Source: Labia minor (lineage: Eukaryota; Arthropoda; Insecta; Dermaptera; Spongiphoridae). From it: a stretch of 64,000 nt of DNA. Below, one piece after another: positions 12,586 through 23,624 of the stretch. The notes beneath the pieces are model-generated. The model did no database searches. It worked only from the letters and a program-made list of their open reading frames with translations, and had not been told where the DNA came from. The stretch's first letter is position 1, and every line of letters starts with the position of its first letter. The DNA lies in the NCBI GenBank assembly GCA_963082975.1, contig OY720344.1, forward strand, positions 29,733,172-29,797,171, in the 5' to 3' direction. Both the position numbers and the translations under genes were made by a program.

Positions 12586-12622
<37 letters not shown>
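12586..12622. repeat. (TA)n microsatellite
   Basis: Uninterrupted TA run of about 18 units, immediately before R2. Confidence 0.95.
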
Positions 12623-12626
<4 letters not shown>

Positions 12627-12636
12627 AACTTTAATT

Positions 12637-12828
12637 ATCTCCGTGGCTCTACGGAACTCGGAAGTTCTTGGCTGCAGCAAACACATTTCTCCAACCACAA
12701 CCATCCAACCCCTACCCTCTCCCATCTCTCTCACGTCCCTTCCTACATTGTCCACCCAACGCGTCCTTGGTCTTCCACCGGACGTTTACCAATCGGTCTC
12801 CCCACCAATATATTTTTCGCCATTCTTT
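12637..12828 (-). mobile_element. Non-LTR retrotransposon fragment R2
   Basis: 3'-terminal R fragment on the reverse strand. On + it reads CCGTGGCTCTACGGAACTCG and then CCCATCTCTCTCACGTCCCT, the complement of the R consensus end (VREMGE and FRVP region). It is 5'-truncated at the KNILV segment. The usual GATA tail is replaced by ATTATCT and the TA run. Confidence 0.85.
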
Positions 12829-13102
12829 AATATTTTAATTATAATATTATTATTAAAGAGTGATAAAATAAGAATTCTAATTTATAGAATATTTTTCTAC
12901 TTTCTAATTTATTAATGATTGGAAAAATTCTGACATAAATAAAGAATCAAATAAATAATTTCTTGGCAAAATATTTTTTTTTAATTCATTAAAACTCAAA
13001 CTTATCATCTTTTAATTAAAGTCAGTATCCATATAATATATTTATAGTCAAAAGGTTAAAAAATTACTTCATAAAAAAAATCACAAATTAAAATTTAAAC
13101 TA
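12829..13102. other. AT-rich spacer, nothing recognised
   Basis: No open frame of note and no repeat recognised. Confidence 0.5.
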
Positions 13103-14690
13103 CTAACTGATCAGACCGCTTTTGGCGCTCATCGCACACAGACAGGGAGCTCAGCCTCCTCCTGTATCCCCGAAGCGATATATAGTATTTGGTTGAAAGT
13201 CTTGAACTTTATTTTATTTCATTCAGTATATTGAAACGTTAATTTCTTTTTGTGTTCTTATTTATATTTTAATATAATTAGTGAATTATAATTTTAATTA
13301 ATTATATTTTTTTTTATGTTATAATGGAGTTTAATATTCCTTAATTTCATTGTGATATTGAATTTTTATTGATTTATTGAATAATTTTAATTATAATTAA
13401 ATTTAAGGAAATGTTAGACTTGAAATATTTTTTAATTAACATTTTTAACGTTATTAATACTTAGAATACGAGTATATATACATTCATTAATAGAATGAAT
13501 TTAAGTTCATTGATTTATTTGTTTTTTCCATGGGGTTTTCGCTTTTAATATATTAATTATATAAGTCATTTTTGCAATTATAATATAGTAATAATTAATA
13601 ATTGGGTAGTTGAACTAAAATCAAAAATAAATTTAATTGACGTTTTTAAAATATATTTTACTTCATAAAATTAAAAATAAAAAAAATAATTTCTGTTTTT
13701 TTTCTATCTCGCCAGAGATAGTATTGCGATCCCGAAAATTTTCGATGTTGAGATTTTGATGTTTTTCTACGTTTTGAAGGTTCCTGAATCATTTTCACTA
13801 AGGTTGAGAAAAATGGCTCTGTGTATGTGTGTATGTATGTAACCAAGATTACGCAAACACGGTTTGAGCTAGAATGATAAAATTTGGTACATGGGCATTA
13901 TTCAAAATTCATAGTTTTGTATCAACTTTTGAGAAATGTAGCTGAACCGGAAGAGGGTCATTACCTAAAACGTTTTGATTTTTTTTCTTCTAAAGTGACC
14001 GAAAAAATAAAGATATATGTTTGATAATTTTTCACATGAATAATAATTGTATAAAACTGCTATATATAAAATTTCAGTTTGATTGAATCGCTGTAAGTAC
14101 CAGAATTAATTTTTTAACACTGCAAATCTCACGCGCCAGCACGTATTGTGGTGCCATCAACAAAGAACTAAACACGCACTGGTTTAATAAGTATTATTTA
14201 TTAATTTTAATTTATAATTTATAATTAATTAAATTTAATATAAATATAATATATTATGTTATTTAAACCAATTCAAATTGCGAGATAGTCGAGTTGACAC
14301 TCCAGATTTTTTTCATTAGGTATAAATAAATGTTATGGGAGAAGATTTTTAACAAAGAATATTCAAATCAAATAATAATTTAAAAAAATAATAATTTAAG
14401 ATAAATATGATCTAAATATTTTATTAAATTATTTAAAATGAAAACTTAGAATAAATTAAATAATTATAATGATATTTGAATATTAGAAAATAAAATAAAA
14501 ATTTAAATATTATAATAATTCTTTGTGTGGTAACTGCTAGAATCGCTTATTAATTTTATATTCATTGTCGGAAATGAATCGGCACCTTCAGTGAGCCTGT
14601 GGAGGCTCTGAATGTGTTATATATTTTTAATAATTAATTTCTTCACTTATTGATTAGATATTGGTAAAAAATTATATCCTATGTTCAAAT
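13103..14690 (-). mobile_element. Helitron-like element Hel3, degenerate, with nested B1
   Basis: Reverse orientation. The 3' end on + begins ACTAACTGATCAG, so CTAG|T has decayed to TTAG|T. It is followed by CTCATCGCACACAGACAGGGAGCTCAG-like sequence (split here across 13128-13155) and TGTATCCCCGAAG, aligning with the Hel2 3' end. The body matches Hel2 (24430-24910) and Hel4 (29310-30100) on either side of B1. The 5' end was not located; the right limit is where similarity to Hel4 fades. No Rep/helicase coding, so non-autonomous. Confidence 0.6.
13705..14306 (+). mobile_element. Family B element, copy B1 (full length)
   Basis: 602 bp from TATCTCGCC to CACTCCAGA. It is flanked by TTTTTTTC at 13697-13704 and 14307-14314, an 8-nt candidate target duplication in a T-run. 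Subterminal inverted strings are TATCTCGC (5') and GCGAGATA (3'). Landmarks: CGAAAATTTTCGATG, TCATTTTCACTAAGGTTGAG, (GTGTAT)n, TGAAATTTGGTA-like, TCAACTTTTGAGAAATG, ACCGGAAGAGGGTCATTACC. It lies inside Hel3; the Hel4 copy gives the empty site. Non-coding. Confidence 0.85.
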
Positions 14691-16418
14691 AAAGGTATAT
14701 AAGAATATTGTGATGTCATTTCATATTCAGTGAATTTTTAGTCTATAACGTCACAATTTTCAGGACAGACATACAGACATTCAGAAATGAAAAATTCTAA
14801 AGTCTCTTTTGGATTCTAAAGGTTGCCGTTCAAAAAACTAGAATAGAATCAGCGTAATGCTTCATTAAAAAAAACATGTGAATTGAATCGGCGAGAAACG
14901 TCAAAAACAAATAAATTAGAAGATTAAACGGTAAACTGATAAAATCTAGAAAAAAAGTAATTTATTTAATAAATATTTAAAATTTTTAATAATAAATAAA
15001 ATTAATAAAATAAAGATGTACAATTTTTTAGTCTATTGAAACATTAATATATGTATTTTTGTTGTACTTATGAGTTCACTAAATGACTCTAAGAGCTCGA
15101 AGGTTAATCATGAACCTATGCGTAAAATTTAAATCTTTTTATTTAAATGTTATTTATTTAATTAATATATATAAAGCAAATTATATATAAATATTTGACT
15201 CATCAAAAATTTTCTTCTAACAAATAAAAATAATATCTAATGATAATTGATTAATATTTAGTTATTTATAATGGAGGAGAGAAAGTAACACACAAATATA
15301 CAATATGATATACTAGTACAATTGCTAAATATTTAAATATATATAATTTAGGATTAAAACATCAAATACATGTTTTGATATTCTTTTAATTAAAATTATA
15401 ACGTAGACTAATCATTTATTCTTTATATAGTAATCCCTTAGGCAATTCTTTATGTAATCAAATATGAAAACACTGCTTATGATTTCAAATTTATACAAAA
15501 AAAAACGACTAGTTGATAAGTATTTCTCACATTCCAGATTTCATCTTGTGTTTGTCTATTATTTACTTAAAATCTTGAAAAAGTGGAGATCAATTTTACA
15601 TAATTATAACTTTAAATGGAAATTGTTGATGTATATACAAATCGATTTTCGGCATATAATTATTCTAAGAAAGTTAATATGATTTTCATTTTATTTAAAT
15701 TTTGAAGTACTAATAATATTAATAATGTTATTGTTTGGGAAGAGGAATAGAAATACAAGTAGTTTGATTGTGCACCAAGAGACTGCTCAAAAATACTTTT
15801 GTATAATAAACTGATTGTATAATATAATTTATGAAAATTCTGGAGAAGGTAAATTTTAGTGATGGAATAATATGTGCTTTAATAGGTTTTTTAAGTTATA
15901 TTTTAATAAACTTTTTTACAATTTTTTTCATATAATTTCAATAAAACTATTTTTTATAAAATTTAAATAAATTCATATTCAAATTTTAATTTCAAGTGGC
16001 AAAATATGTAATATTATTATATCTAAAAAAGGTAAATCTTTTATTCCCCTATTATTCAAATATATATTTAGCATAAATCAACAATATTCCTAAAAAAAAA
16101 ATTGAATGTTTAGTCTATTGTCTAATCTCTCTAATCATGAAAATCTACATTAGTCTGGAAGCATTGTGAATATTCTATTATTTTTTCATCTTTTTTAGGT
16201 TCCAAAAGAACAAACTATTGTAAAATTACAAATTCATAAAAAATTTGATGGACAGCACTTCTGTAACCCAATCTTCTGCTTGAAAATATTCCAAAAATTC
16301 CACACCCTTATTTAATTTAGTTTTTTCTTATATAAATATAAATATATATATATATAAATATAATTACTTTGAGAGCCCCCAAGGCTTACTTCTTCTATAA
16401 TTTTTATTATCTATTTTT
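14691..16418. other. AT-rich DNA, nothing recognised
   Basis: No RNA gene or repeat recognised. An open frame at 15464-15682 has Lys/Leu/Ile/Tyr-dominated composition typical of chance frames in AT-rich DNA. Confidence 0.5.
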
Positions 16419-16450
16419 ACCGACCGACGATAGTAAGGGAGGTATTGTTT
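16419..16450 (+). mobile_element. Solo 32-nt terminus of family A (A3)
   Basis: Exact match to the first 32 nt of A (ACCGACCGACGATAG... to GTATTGTTT), then unrelated sequence. It abuts mariner copy M1. The same 32-nt piece alone occurs at 57070-57101. Confidence 0.8.
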
Positions 16451-16462
16451 ATTACTATTATG

Positions 16463-16875
16463 CGAGAGCAGGTCATTAAGTCTGTAGCTTGTTGAATTTC
16501 CCGTCTCTTAAATGAAATGGCAACACTGCTCCTGTAAGCAGGCAACTATCAACTAACTCCTGTTGAAAACTCAACCAGCTGGGTCTTTTAGTTTTTGTTT
16601 GACATCTATTAAAAGAAGACCCGAGTGACTATTTCCTGTTCCCAAACCTCGGCGGAAAGAGATTTGACTCCAACGATGAAATAATCTCACAAACAAACAA
16701 ATATCTATTTTGACGTCCTCGACAAATCTTATTTTTTGAAAGGAAGAAAAAAATTGAAGAAACTGACGAACTGTGTATAGAGGTTAAAGGAGACTACGTT
16801 GAAAAATAAAATAATTTTTTGATCAAAAACCCGTGTTTCATTCAAAAAGTCACAGACTTATTGACCCTTGCTCCT
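16463..16875 (+). mobile_element. Mariner deletion derivative M1
   Basis: Terminal inverted repeats: GCAGGTCATTAAGTCTGTAG on the left, CACAGACTTATTGACCC on the right. The 5' non-coding part joins directly to the transposase C-terminus, read as DYFLFPNLGGKRF, then FDVLDKSYF after a frameshift, and VKGDYVEK before the stop. This matches mariner-type Tc1/mariner transposases (DD34D). About two thirds of the transposase, including the DNA-binding domain and first catalytic residues, is missing, so it can only move in trans, if at all. Confidence 0.85.
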
Positions 16876-18121
16876 TTATTATTATACAAAATATTTTTAA
16901 ATTAGATTTCATAGGTATGAAAATAAATCTAACCTTAAATAATCTTTAAATCAATTTTTCTTTTATTATATATCAATATATTATTTTAATAGTTAACTCA
17001 AAACTTTAAGATTAATTGAATGCTTAGATATTTGTTTATATATTTGTCCACTTAATGATCAATTCATTTATCTCTGTCATTGATTGGGCGGCGGTTTTAT
17101 GCAAACATCCACACCAATCCACTGTTTAACGTTTAAACTTAAATCTCTTTTAAATTCTTAACTTGTCTCGTTAATTGAAAACAAAACACAAACACTCATG
17201 TCTTAAAAAAAACTTCAAAACAATTATTAAATTAATTTAAAAAATATATAAAGAAATAATATAAGAAAGAAAGAAAAAAAAAATAATGAGAATTTGTGTG
17301 GAGTGTATCGATCGAAAGGGGCAATGAAAAATCGTGCGGGGCGGAATCCCGTTGTTCATCTTGGTCCTTGATAATGATCAAATGGACAGAGAGAAGCTGA
17401 GGGGATTGACTGAGAGACCCCCACTTGTGTCCATCACTGTCAGCGCTCAGGTGGGACAGCAGGCCTTAGGGCCCCTTCTAAGGCGGACTCAATTATCGAC
17501 CACTCAAAAATGATTTATCTAATTAAAAAAAAAATACATTTCTTTTTCACTTCTAGTAAGATTAACATTTAAATTACAAAATTTAAAGTAATTATCATGT
17601 ATCGGTTGAGAAATCGACACCAATATATTTTAGATAAAACGAAAAGCGGAGGAAGAAAGAAATGAATGGGTCAAATCGATTTTGTTGAATAGTTCCAGGA
17701 ACTTGTGTGATTAGTTTTTTATTTATTTATAAATTAATCTAGCAAATAATAATATATCAATAAATTTTCACTTATTTTTTTAATACCAATTATTCAAATA
17801 AATATGTACTACTCCTGTTATATGAGTAATTAATTGTAGGCTTATAATTATGAGAATAAATACAATTTAGGAAAAGGCCTCAAAGATTGGTTTGAAATTA
17901 GAACATGTAGAGGGTTTTTTTGAACAGAAAGAATTTTAGAGTTCAATAGTACCATGAATAGAACATTTATCTTTTAATATCTTCATTGATAAGGTAGCAA
18001 ATAATTTCTATAATTTTTTTTTTTTATGTATTAATATTTGATATTTCGATTTTTTTGTTCTTTTAAACATGTTTTAAATTATTTTTATCACTTTTTAATT
18101 ATTTATTTTTTATATTAATAT
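16876..18121. other. Intergenic DNA with a G+C-richer island
   Basis: Mostly AT-rich. The part at 17060-17500 is richer in G+C and has its own entry. Nothing else recognised. Confidence 0.5.
17060..17500. promoter_or_regulatory. G+C-richer island, candidate regulatory or 5' exon region
   Basis: Contains GATTGGGCGGCGG and TTATGCAAAC near 17083-17107, and a dense unique block at 17320-17500 (GCGGGGCGGAATCCCG, CAGCGCTCAGGTGGGACAG). No repeat match and only very short open frames on either strand. Compatible with a promoter, enhancer or untranslated exon; this is inference. Confidence 0.25.
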
Positions 18122-18123
18122 TA

Positions 18124-18350
18124 GGGTAAACGTGCCAGTAGTTGATCACTGCACAAATAATTGACCATTTGATAGATTTTTGTCAAAATAAGCTTTTTAT
18201 TTCAAATTAAGCACGAGATATCGATAAATATCAAAAAGACCCTCTTCCAAATTGCTTAACAATGAAACAGAATTAAAAAGCTTATTTTGATAAAATATCT
18301 ATCAAATGGTCATTTACTTGTACAGTGGTCAACTACTGGCACGTTTACCC
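18124..18350. mobile_element. MITE with about 80-bp terminal inverted repeats, TA target
   Basis: Starts GGGTAAACGTGCCAGTAGTT and ends with its complement AACTACTGGCACGTTTACCC, with TA on both sides (18122-18123, 18351-18352). Inverted similarity extends inward for about 80 nt through GACCATTTGATAGAT and AAAATAAGCTTTTT, leaving a centre of about 60 nt. The TA duplication points to Tc1/mariner-type mobilisation. No open frame, single copy in the window. Confidence 0.85.
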
Positions 18351-19051
18351 TAGTTATATAACTATATATGCATCTTTTATAATAATTCGATGTTTTTTAT
18401 ATAAAAAGGTATTTTTTAAAAAAACAAATTTATAAAATAACGTATTTTATTTGATTAAATATATTAAAATTCATTCATGAATGGAAATATTAAAATTAAG
18501 TTAATTATAACTATTTAAATATATGTTAATATTATTACTTATATAATGTATAGGTATATATTTTTTTTGATTATTACCGACCGACGATAGTAAGGGAGGT
18601 ATTGTTTTCACACCAAATTTCACATGTGGAGATTTTTAAATATCTCCACGAATCATGCATTTTCTTAACAGAAAAAAGTATTTTTAGCATGATGACTGTC
18701 CGTCCGTCTGTCCGTCTGTCCGTCCGTATAGATGTGTACAGCCTGGACGGCTAAACCTATTTAGATGAAATTTGGTATATTTACTTAATGGATCAGTGGG
18801 ATGAATTGATCAACTTTTGGTGCAATTTCGGAAACCGGAAGTGGTAGTATTAGCGATCGACGATAGGAAGGGAAGGGTTATTTTCACACCAAATCTCACA
18901 TGAGGAGATTTTTTTATATATCACCACGAATCATGCACTTTGTATTGGTTTTATCCTCGAGAAAAATCATATTTATTAGTTTTTTCTTGATTTAAAATTA
19001 TATGACGTCATCCAGCCATTCATGACGTCACAGCCTGGTCTTACATATATA

Positions 19052-20261
19052 TCTATAATAATAAAAGCAAGTGTAATGTGTCTGTCTGTCTGCCTGTCTG
19101 TCTGTCTGACCGAGCTCTCCAGTAAAAACTATCGCACGCAGGGACCTGGAATTTTTTACACGGAAGCACAAAGGGGCTGGCCACCAGACCTCGAAGCCCG
19201 ATTTTCGATTTTTGAATTAGAACAATTTTAAAAAAATTATAAAGAATATATTATAGGCGGGTAGTGGAAATTATGTAGAACAAAAATATGTCAATAGAGG
19301 CGCTGGTGGCGATAATTTGGCGGTAATTTAAATTCTGAGCAATGTGCAGATAAAAATCTTTTTATATATCTATTGATATTTACAATATCTCAATTGATCT
19401 TATTGGCCTTTTAAACTTTGAAAACATTCACATTACGGCTATAATTTAATACTATTAATTTTTAAGATTATGTGAGTAAATTATTTTAATTAAGAAAATT
19501 TGATCTCATAATTGGATTTTCACGTAAGATTTTAATATATAATATTTTTTAATATTATTTTTATAGTAGTTTAGTGTTATGCTAATTTTATATTTTATTT
19601 TTATTTTGTTTACTTTGATTTTTTTTAAATAAATTAATAACATTTAAAGTAGCATAAAAAAATTAATCGAGGCAGGAAAATTGATGGGGTTTGAAATTAA
19701 TAGTGATAAGACAAAATAATTAGTATCAGAGAGAATAATATTTGCAAAGAATTTAAATCGAGGTTACAATCTGGAAATTATTATCAAAGAGGATCAAAAT
19801 TATTAAATTATTAATTGTATTATATGGGTGGGAGGCATGGTCTATAACCCTGGGAGATGAGAATAGATTCAGAGTATTTGAGAATAGGATTCTTCCCAGC
19901 ATTTATGGGCCAAAAAAAGATGAGGACACCGGGGAATAGCGGAGACTGCATAACAAGGAATTGCATGACCTCTATGCATCTCTAGATATAGGTCATAAAA
20001 TAGAGAAGGCTGGGATCGGCAGGGCACATGGCTAGAATGGGAGAGGAAAAATATATTGGTGGGGAGTTCGATTGGAAAACGTCTGTGTGGAAGACCAATT
20101 GTGAACAGGGTGGACAATGTAGGAAGGAACGTGAGAGAGATGGGACAGGTTAGGAGTTAGATGGTTATAGCTCAGAATAAGGACACTCGGGGGGGGGGGG
20201 GTACAGGGGGCGGAGCCCCCGTCTAGATGCGAAGAGCGACGAAGGAGCTCTGAGCAGCTAG
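19052..20261 (+). mobile_element. Helitron Hel1, non-autonomous, complete ends
   Basis: 5' end TC (TCTATAATAATAAAAG) and 3' end CTAG (20258-20261), inserted between A (19051) and T (20262) with no target duplication, as Helitrons do. A 3' hairpin AGAGC...GCTCT (20233-20237/20247-20251) lies 6 nt before CTAG, and a GC-rich hairpin GGGGGC-GGA-GCCCCC lies at 20206-20220. The 5' part has a CTGT repeat (19079-19108). It contains no Rep/helicase but carries R3 (19671-20185). Length 1210 bp. Confidence 0.9.
19671..20185 (+). mobile_element. Non-LTR retrotransposon fragment R3 inside Hel1
   Basis: Begins in the RT region read as IEAGKLMGFEINSDKTK (the conserved GxxIN-DKTK string), then SMTLGDE-like, FENRILPSIYGPKKDE, LHDLYAS and KRLCGRPIVNRVDNVGRNVRE-like pieces, with several frame breaks. 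The natural 3' end and GATA tail are missing. It stops at GGACACT, fused to the Helitron's CACTCGGGGG. Confidence 0.85.
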
Positions 20262-20707
20262 TTATAAATAAAATAAAATTAAAAATATTTATGTTATATT
20301 CATATCTGTTTTTTATTACATTAATAGATATATTAAAATTATTTGAAATTGTTTCTGTAGCTGGAAATTAATTTTTCAAACCGTCGGTCAGTTCGGACCT
20401 GGCCACAGGTCAACTTATTTTTTTTCATAAAAAATAAATTCAGATATCATTAATTAAGATAATAAAAATATAACTTTCATTGATTAACTGAATTATATTA
20501 TTATTATAGTTCATTTCATTAAATATGAATAAAATATTATTAAAATTAAGCATTTAGAAGTATATTTAACAACAAATGACTTATTAAAATAAATCCTGGA
20601 AAAAAAATTTCCTAAATACTTAAAAATATATACTTATATATATTTATGTTTAGCGTTTAGCATATAACTGGTATTTAAAGAAAAAAGAAGACCCAAATAT
20701 TTAAATA

Positions 20708-21142
20708 CGAGGTCAAGTCAATAAGTCCGTGACTTTTTGAATTTCTTGTCTCTTAAATGAAATCAAAATCCTATCAGCAGGCAACAACTATCAACTGACT
20801 TCTGTCGAAATTTGAACCTGTACTACTAGGAAAAAATAGAAAAAGGTGAATTTCCAAGAAATTCCATGATTTGGGATATGAATTGCTCCCTCATCCGCCC
20901 TATTCTCCGAATTTAGCCCCGATTGACTATTTCTTATTTTAAAGAGAGATTTGTCTCCAACGATGAAATCACCTCATAAACAAACAAATATCTATTTTGA
21001 TGTCCTCGACAAATTTTATTTTTTGGAAGGATTAAAAAAAATTGGTGTATAGATCTCAAAGGAGACTAATATAAAATAATTTTATATCCAAAAACTCCGT
21101 GTTTCGTTCAAAAAGTCAGAGACTTATTGACCTGCCCTCGTG
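20708..21142 (+). mobile_element. Mariner deletion derivative M2
   Basis: Inverted ends: GGTCAAGTCAATAAGTCC on the left, GACTTATTGACCTGCCCTCG on the right, with TA at 20706-20707 and a TA just past 21142. Inside is a transposase C-terminal stretch read as GYELLPHPPYSPNLAPIDYF (20869-20930). Family members have SPDLAP here; the third catalytic Asp is Asn (AAT at 20910-20912). A stop follows FLF, and the first two catalytic acidic residues and the N-terminal domain are deleted. Inactive. Confidence 0.85.
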
Positions 21143-22464
21143 TAATATAAATGCTCACCTTACAAGACGTTAGTTTTTAATTACAAGTTGTTTGAGCTCG
21201 ACCCCTTAACCCTTCTTAATGAGATTTCTTAACTAAGAACAAACTAACAATAATTATTCAAATGCCTTCCATCTTAATTTAGTCTATGAATCAAAACAAA
21301 TCATCTTTTTAAATAAAATATTCAAAATTGTTAACTATAAATTTAAAATAATAGCGGATAATAACATTTCTAATAAAATTAATGAAGCTATTTTAGTGTC
21401 CAAAAAAAACAAAATGGTTTTTGTGAATGTATAAGTGTGAGTAGTCTATACATAAGTATAAATAAACGATCTTTTAATTGAAGTGATTTTGAAAAATATT
21501 AATAATAACAATAATAATAATAATAAAACAACCCGAATAAGTACCGCAGGTTTCTCTCGCCTCTTCTAATGTTCCATTTACATCAGCTGACATTCATGTA
21601 ATATTAAGCGAATGCTGAGTTTATCATCTTTATAAATATAATTTTACGGTTAATGTTACGAGAGATTAATGCGAGTGCGGAGTGGCCCCCGAAGAGATTC
21701 CCCCCACCCCCGAGCAGGTCAACTTAGGCATATGGCTGATGATTGTTGTGCACGTTTACTACAGGCAGACTGGCACCAACCACTTCATGGAGCCGTTTCC
21801 CCTTCCACCAACCTTTCTCCTTTCGCCACTCCAACTTGCATCATTCTATAATATCAGGCTGCTAATTGATGACACCTCATTGCATTCTTATCATTTTTAT
21901 ACTTTTTACATATCATTTAGGATTATAAAGTTACATTTATTATTTTTTTTTTTATTAACTAATAGTTATTTTTAAAAAAAGTATTTTAAAATTATACTAA
22001 AAGTGTTAATAAATCACAACCAACTAACAATAAGTAATTCCTTAAATTCATTATGAATTCTATCCTATCGAGTTATAAAAAATTATCAGGCTCTCCCAAA
22101 TTTCTTTTAAATCGAACCTATGTCAAATAAATTAAAATTTAGAATAAATTGCATAATTAAAAGTAAAAAAACTTTTTAAATAGAATCCTATGTCATTTTA
22201 TGCCAAGTAATCTTTATTTTTAATACCCTTTAATATTATCTCTTCCTTGGAAGTCTTCCGCTTTAAGAATGACCTTTATTGTGCATTTCTTTTCTTCATA
22301 AATTCGCGATCGAAAAATATTTTAAAATATACAAAATATAATTGCATTTAATTTATTTGAAGTGTTATCAATTTTCATTTTATTAATGTATTTATTATTG
22401 ATTTTTATATTTGTTTTTATATCGCTGTTTTTGTAATATTTAAAAATGTATCAAATAGTTAAAC
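21143..22464. other. Intergenic DNA with a G+C-richer island
   Basis: AT-rich apart from 21540-21850. No repeat recognised. Confidence 0.5.
21540..21850. promoter_or_regulatory. G+C-richer island, candidate regulatory or exon DNA
   Basis: Unique block with CATCAGCTGACATTCATG, a C-rich stretch at 21683-21712 and CCGTTTCCCCTTCCACCAAC. An open frame (21682-21975) covers it, but a second overlapping frame is equally open and the end runs into poly-Leu/Phe AT-rich sequence. No protein family recognised. Confidence 0.25.
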
Positions 22465-22749
22465 CAAAGGTTCCCAAACTTTTTCGGTATATGGCTCCCA
22501 TAATACATCGGATTTTTTCCGCGACCATATTATTTTTTTAGAGGAAAGTTGAAAAAAAGTACGAAATGTTCAAAAGCTTGGTCCAAAAAACGATTGAGCT
22601 TTTTTTTTTTAGAGACAAATTGAAAAATTTTGAAAATAATCGATGTTTTTTAAAGAACCAACAAATTTCAAGTATTAGATTTTTTCGCGGCTCCCCTTCG
22701 ACGGAGACCGGGCTCTCCGGGGAGCCGCGGCTCAGTTTGGGAATCACTG
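22465..22749. mobile_element. hAT-type MITE (hAT1) with perfect 8-bp target duplication
   Basis: Ends CAAAGGTTCCCAAACT and, inverted, CAGTGATTCCCAAACT. AGTTAAAC flanks both sides (22457-22464, 22750-22757). The TIR form CAG(N)GGTTCCCAAACT and the 8-bp duplication are typical of hAT. A G+C-rich subterminal block with GGGGAGCCGCGGCTC lies near the right end. Non-coding, 285 bp. Confidence 0.9.
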
Positions 22750-23485
22750 AGTTAAACAATTCTCTTTTTACCGACCGACGATAGTAAGGGAGGTATTGTT
22801 TTCACACCAAATTTCACATGTGGAGATTTTTACATATCTCCACGAATCATGCATTTTCTAAACAGAAAAAAGTATTTTTAGCATGATGTCTGTCCGTCCG
22901 TCTGTCCGTCTGTCCGTCTGTCCGTCCGTATAGATGTGTACAGCCTGAACGGCTCAACCGATTTTGATGAAATTTGGTATATTTACTTAATGCATCAGTG
23001 GGATGAATTGATCAACTTTTGGTGCAAATCCGTGAACCGGAAGTGGTAGTATTAGCGATCGACGATAGGAAGGGAAGGGTTATTTTCACACCAAATTTCA
23101 CATGAGGAGATTTTTTTATATATCACCACGAATCATGCACTTTGTATTGGTTTTATCCTCGAGAAAAATCATATTTATTAGTTTTTTCTTGATTTAAAAT
23201 TATATCATAATTATCATCCAGCCATTCATGACGTCACAGCCTGGTCTTTCATATATATTACTAGCTGCTCAGAGCTCCTTCGTCGCTCTTCACATCTAGA
23301 CGGGGGCTCCGCCCCCTGTACCCCCGAGTGGTACATAGTATTTAGTTGAATGTAGTAAAAGGTTTTCATCCATTTTGTTTTAAACAATGTATAACATAAA
23401 ACATTCATTTCTTATTGTGTGATTATTTAAAATATATATTAATTTATTTAGTAAATTAATTATATATATTATTATTGAATATGTT

Positions 23486-23624
23486 ATATCTATCTACTCG
23501 AAAGTTCTTGGCAGCTACAACCACATTTCTCCAAGTGTCCCCGGTGACCTCATCTTTCTTTGGCCAATAAATGCTGGAAAGAATAATCTGAATCTACTCT
23601 CATCTCCCAGGGTCATAGACCATG
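23486..23624 (-). mobile_element. Non-LTR fragment R4a
   Basis: 3'-terminal R piece: GATA tail, CGAAAGTTC, an internal deletion joining AAGTGTCC to CCGGTGACC, then the YGPKKDE and GDES regions, ending at the ETWSM codons (ACCATG). It abuts R4b head to tail. Confidence 0.8.

Larger units (their letters stand above)
7867..12636. other. Intergenic AT-rich DNA
   Basis: No gene recognised. It contains repeat C1 (8313-8480), a (TA)n run (8995-9017), a dispersed duplication (9660-9745 and 10245-10330), a less AT-rich patch (11900-12200), and a (TA)n run (12586-12622) directly before R2. Confidence 0.6.
18576..20419 (+). mobile_element. Family A element, copy A4, interrupted by Helitron Hel1
   Basis: Head ACCGACCGACGATAG at 18576, (GTCC/GTCT)n near 18700-18727, GATGAAATTTGGTA, ATCAACTTTTGGTG, second sub-repeat at 18853-18950, then TTACATATATA at 19041-19051. 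Hel1 (19052-20261) is inserted here. The A tail resumes at 20262 (TTATAAATAAAATAAAATT) and ends at the CAGGTCAACTTATT string. The intact paralogue A6 gives the uninterrupted sequence. Confidence 0.9.

Noticed and set aside
15464..15682. 72-codon + frame
   Set aside because: Composition is Lys/Leu/Ile/Tyr as expected from AT-rich DNA; no motif.
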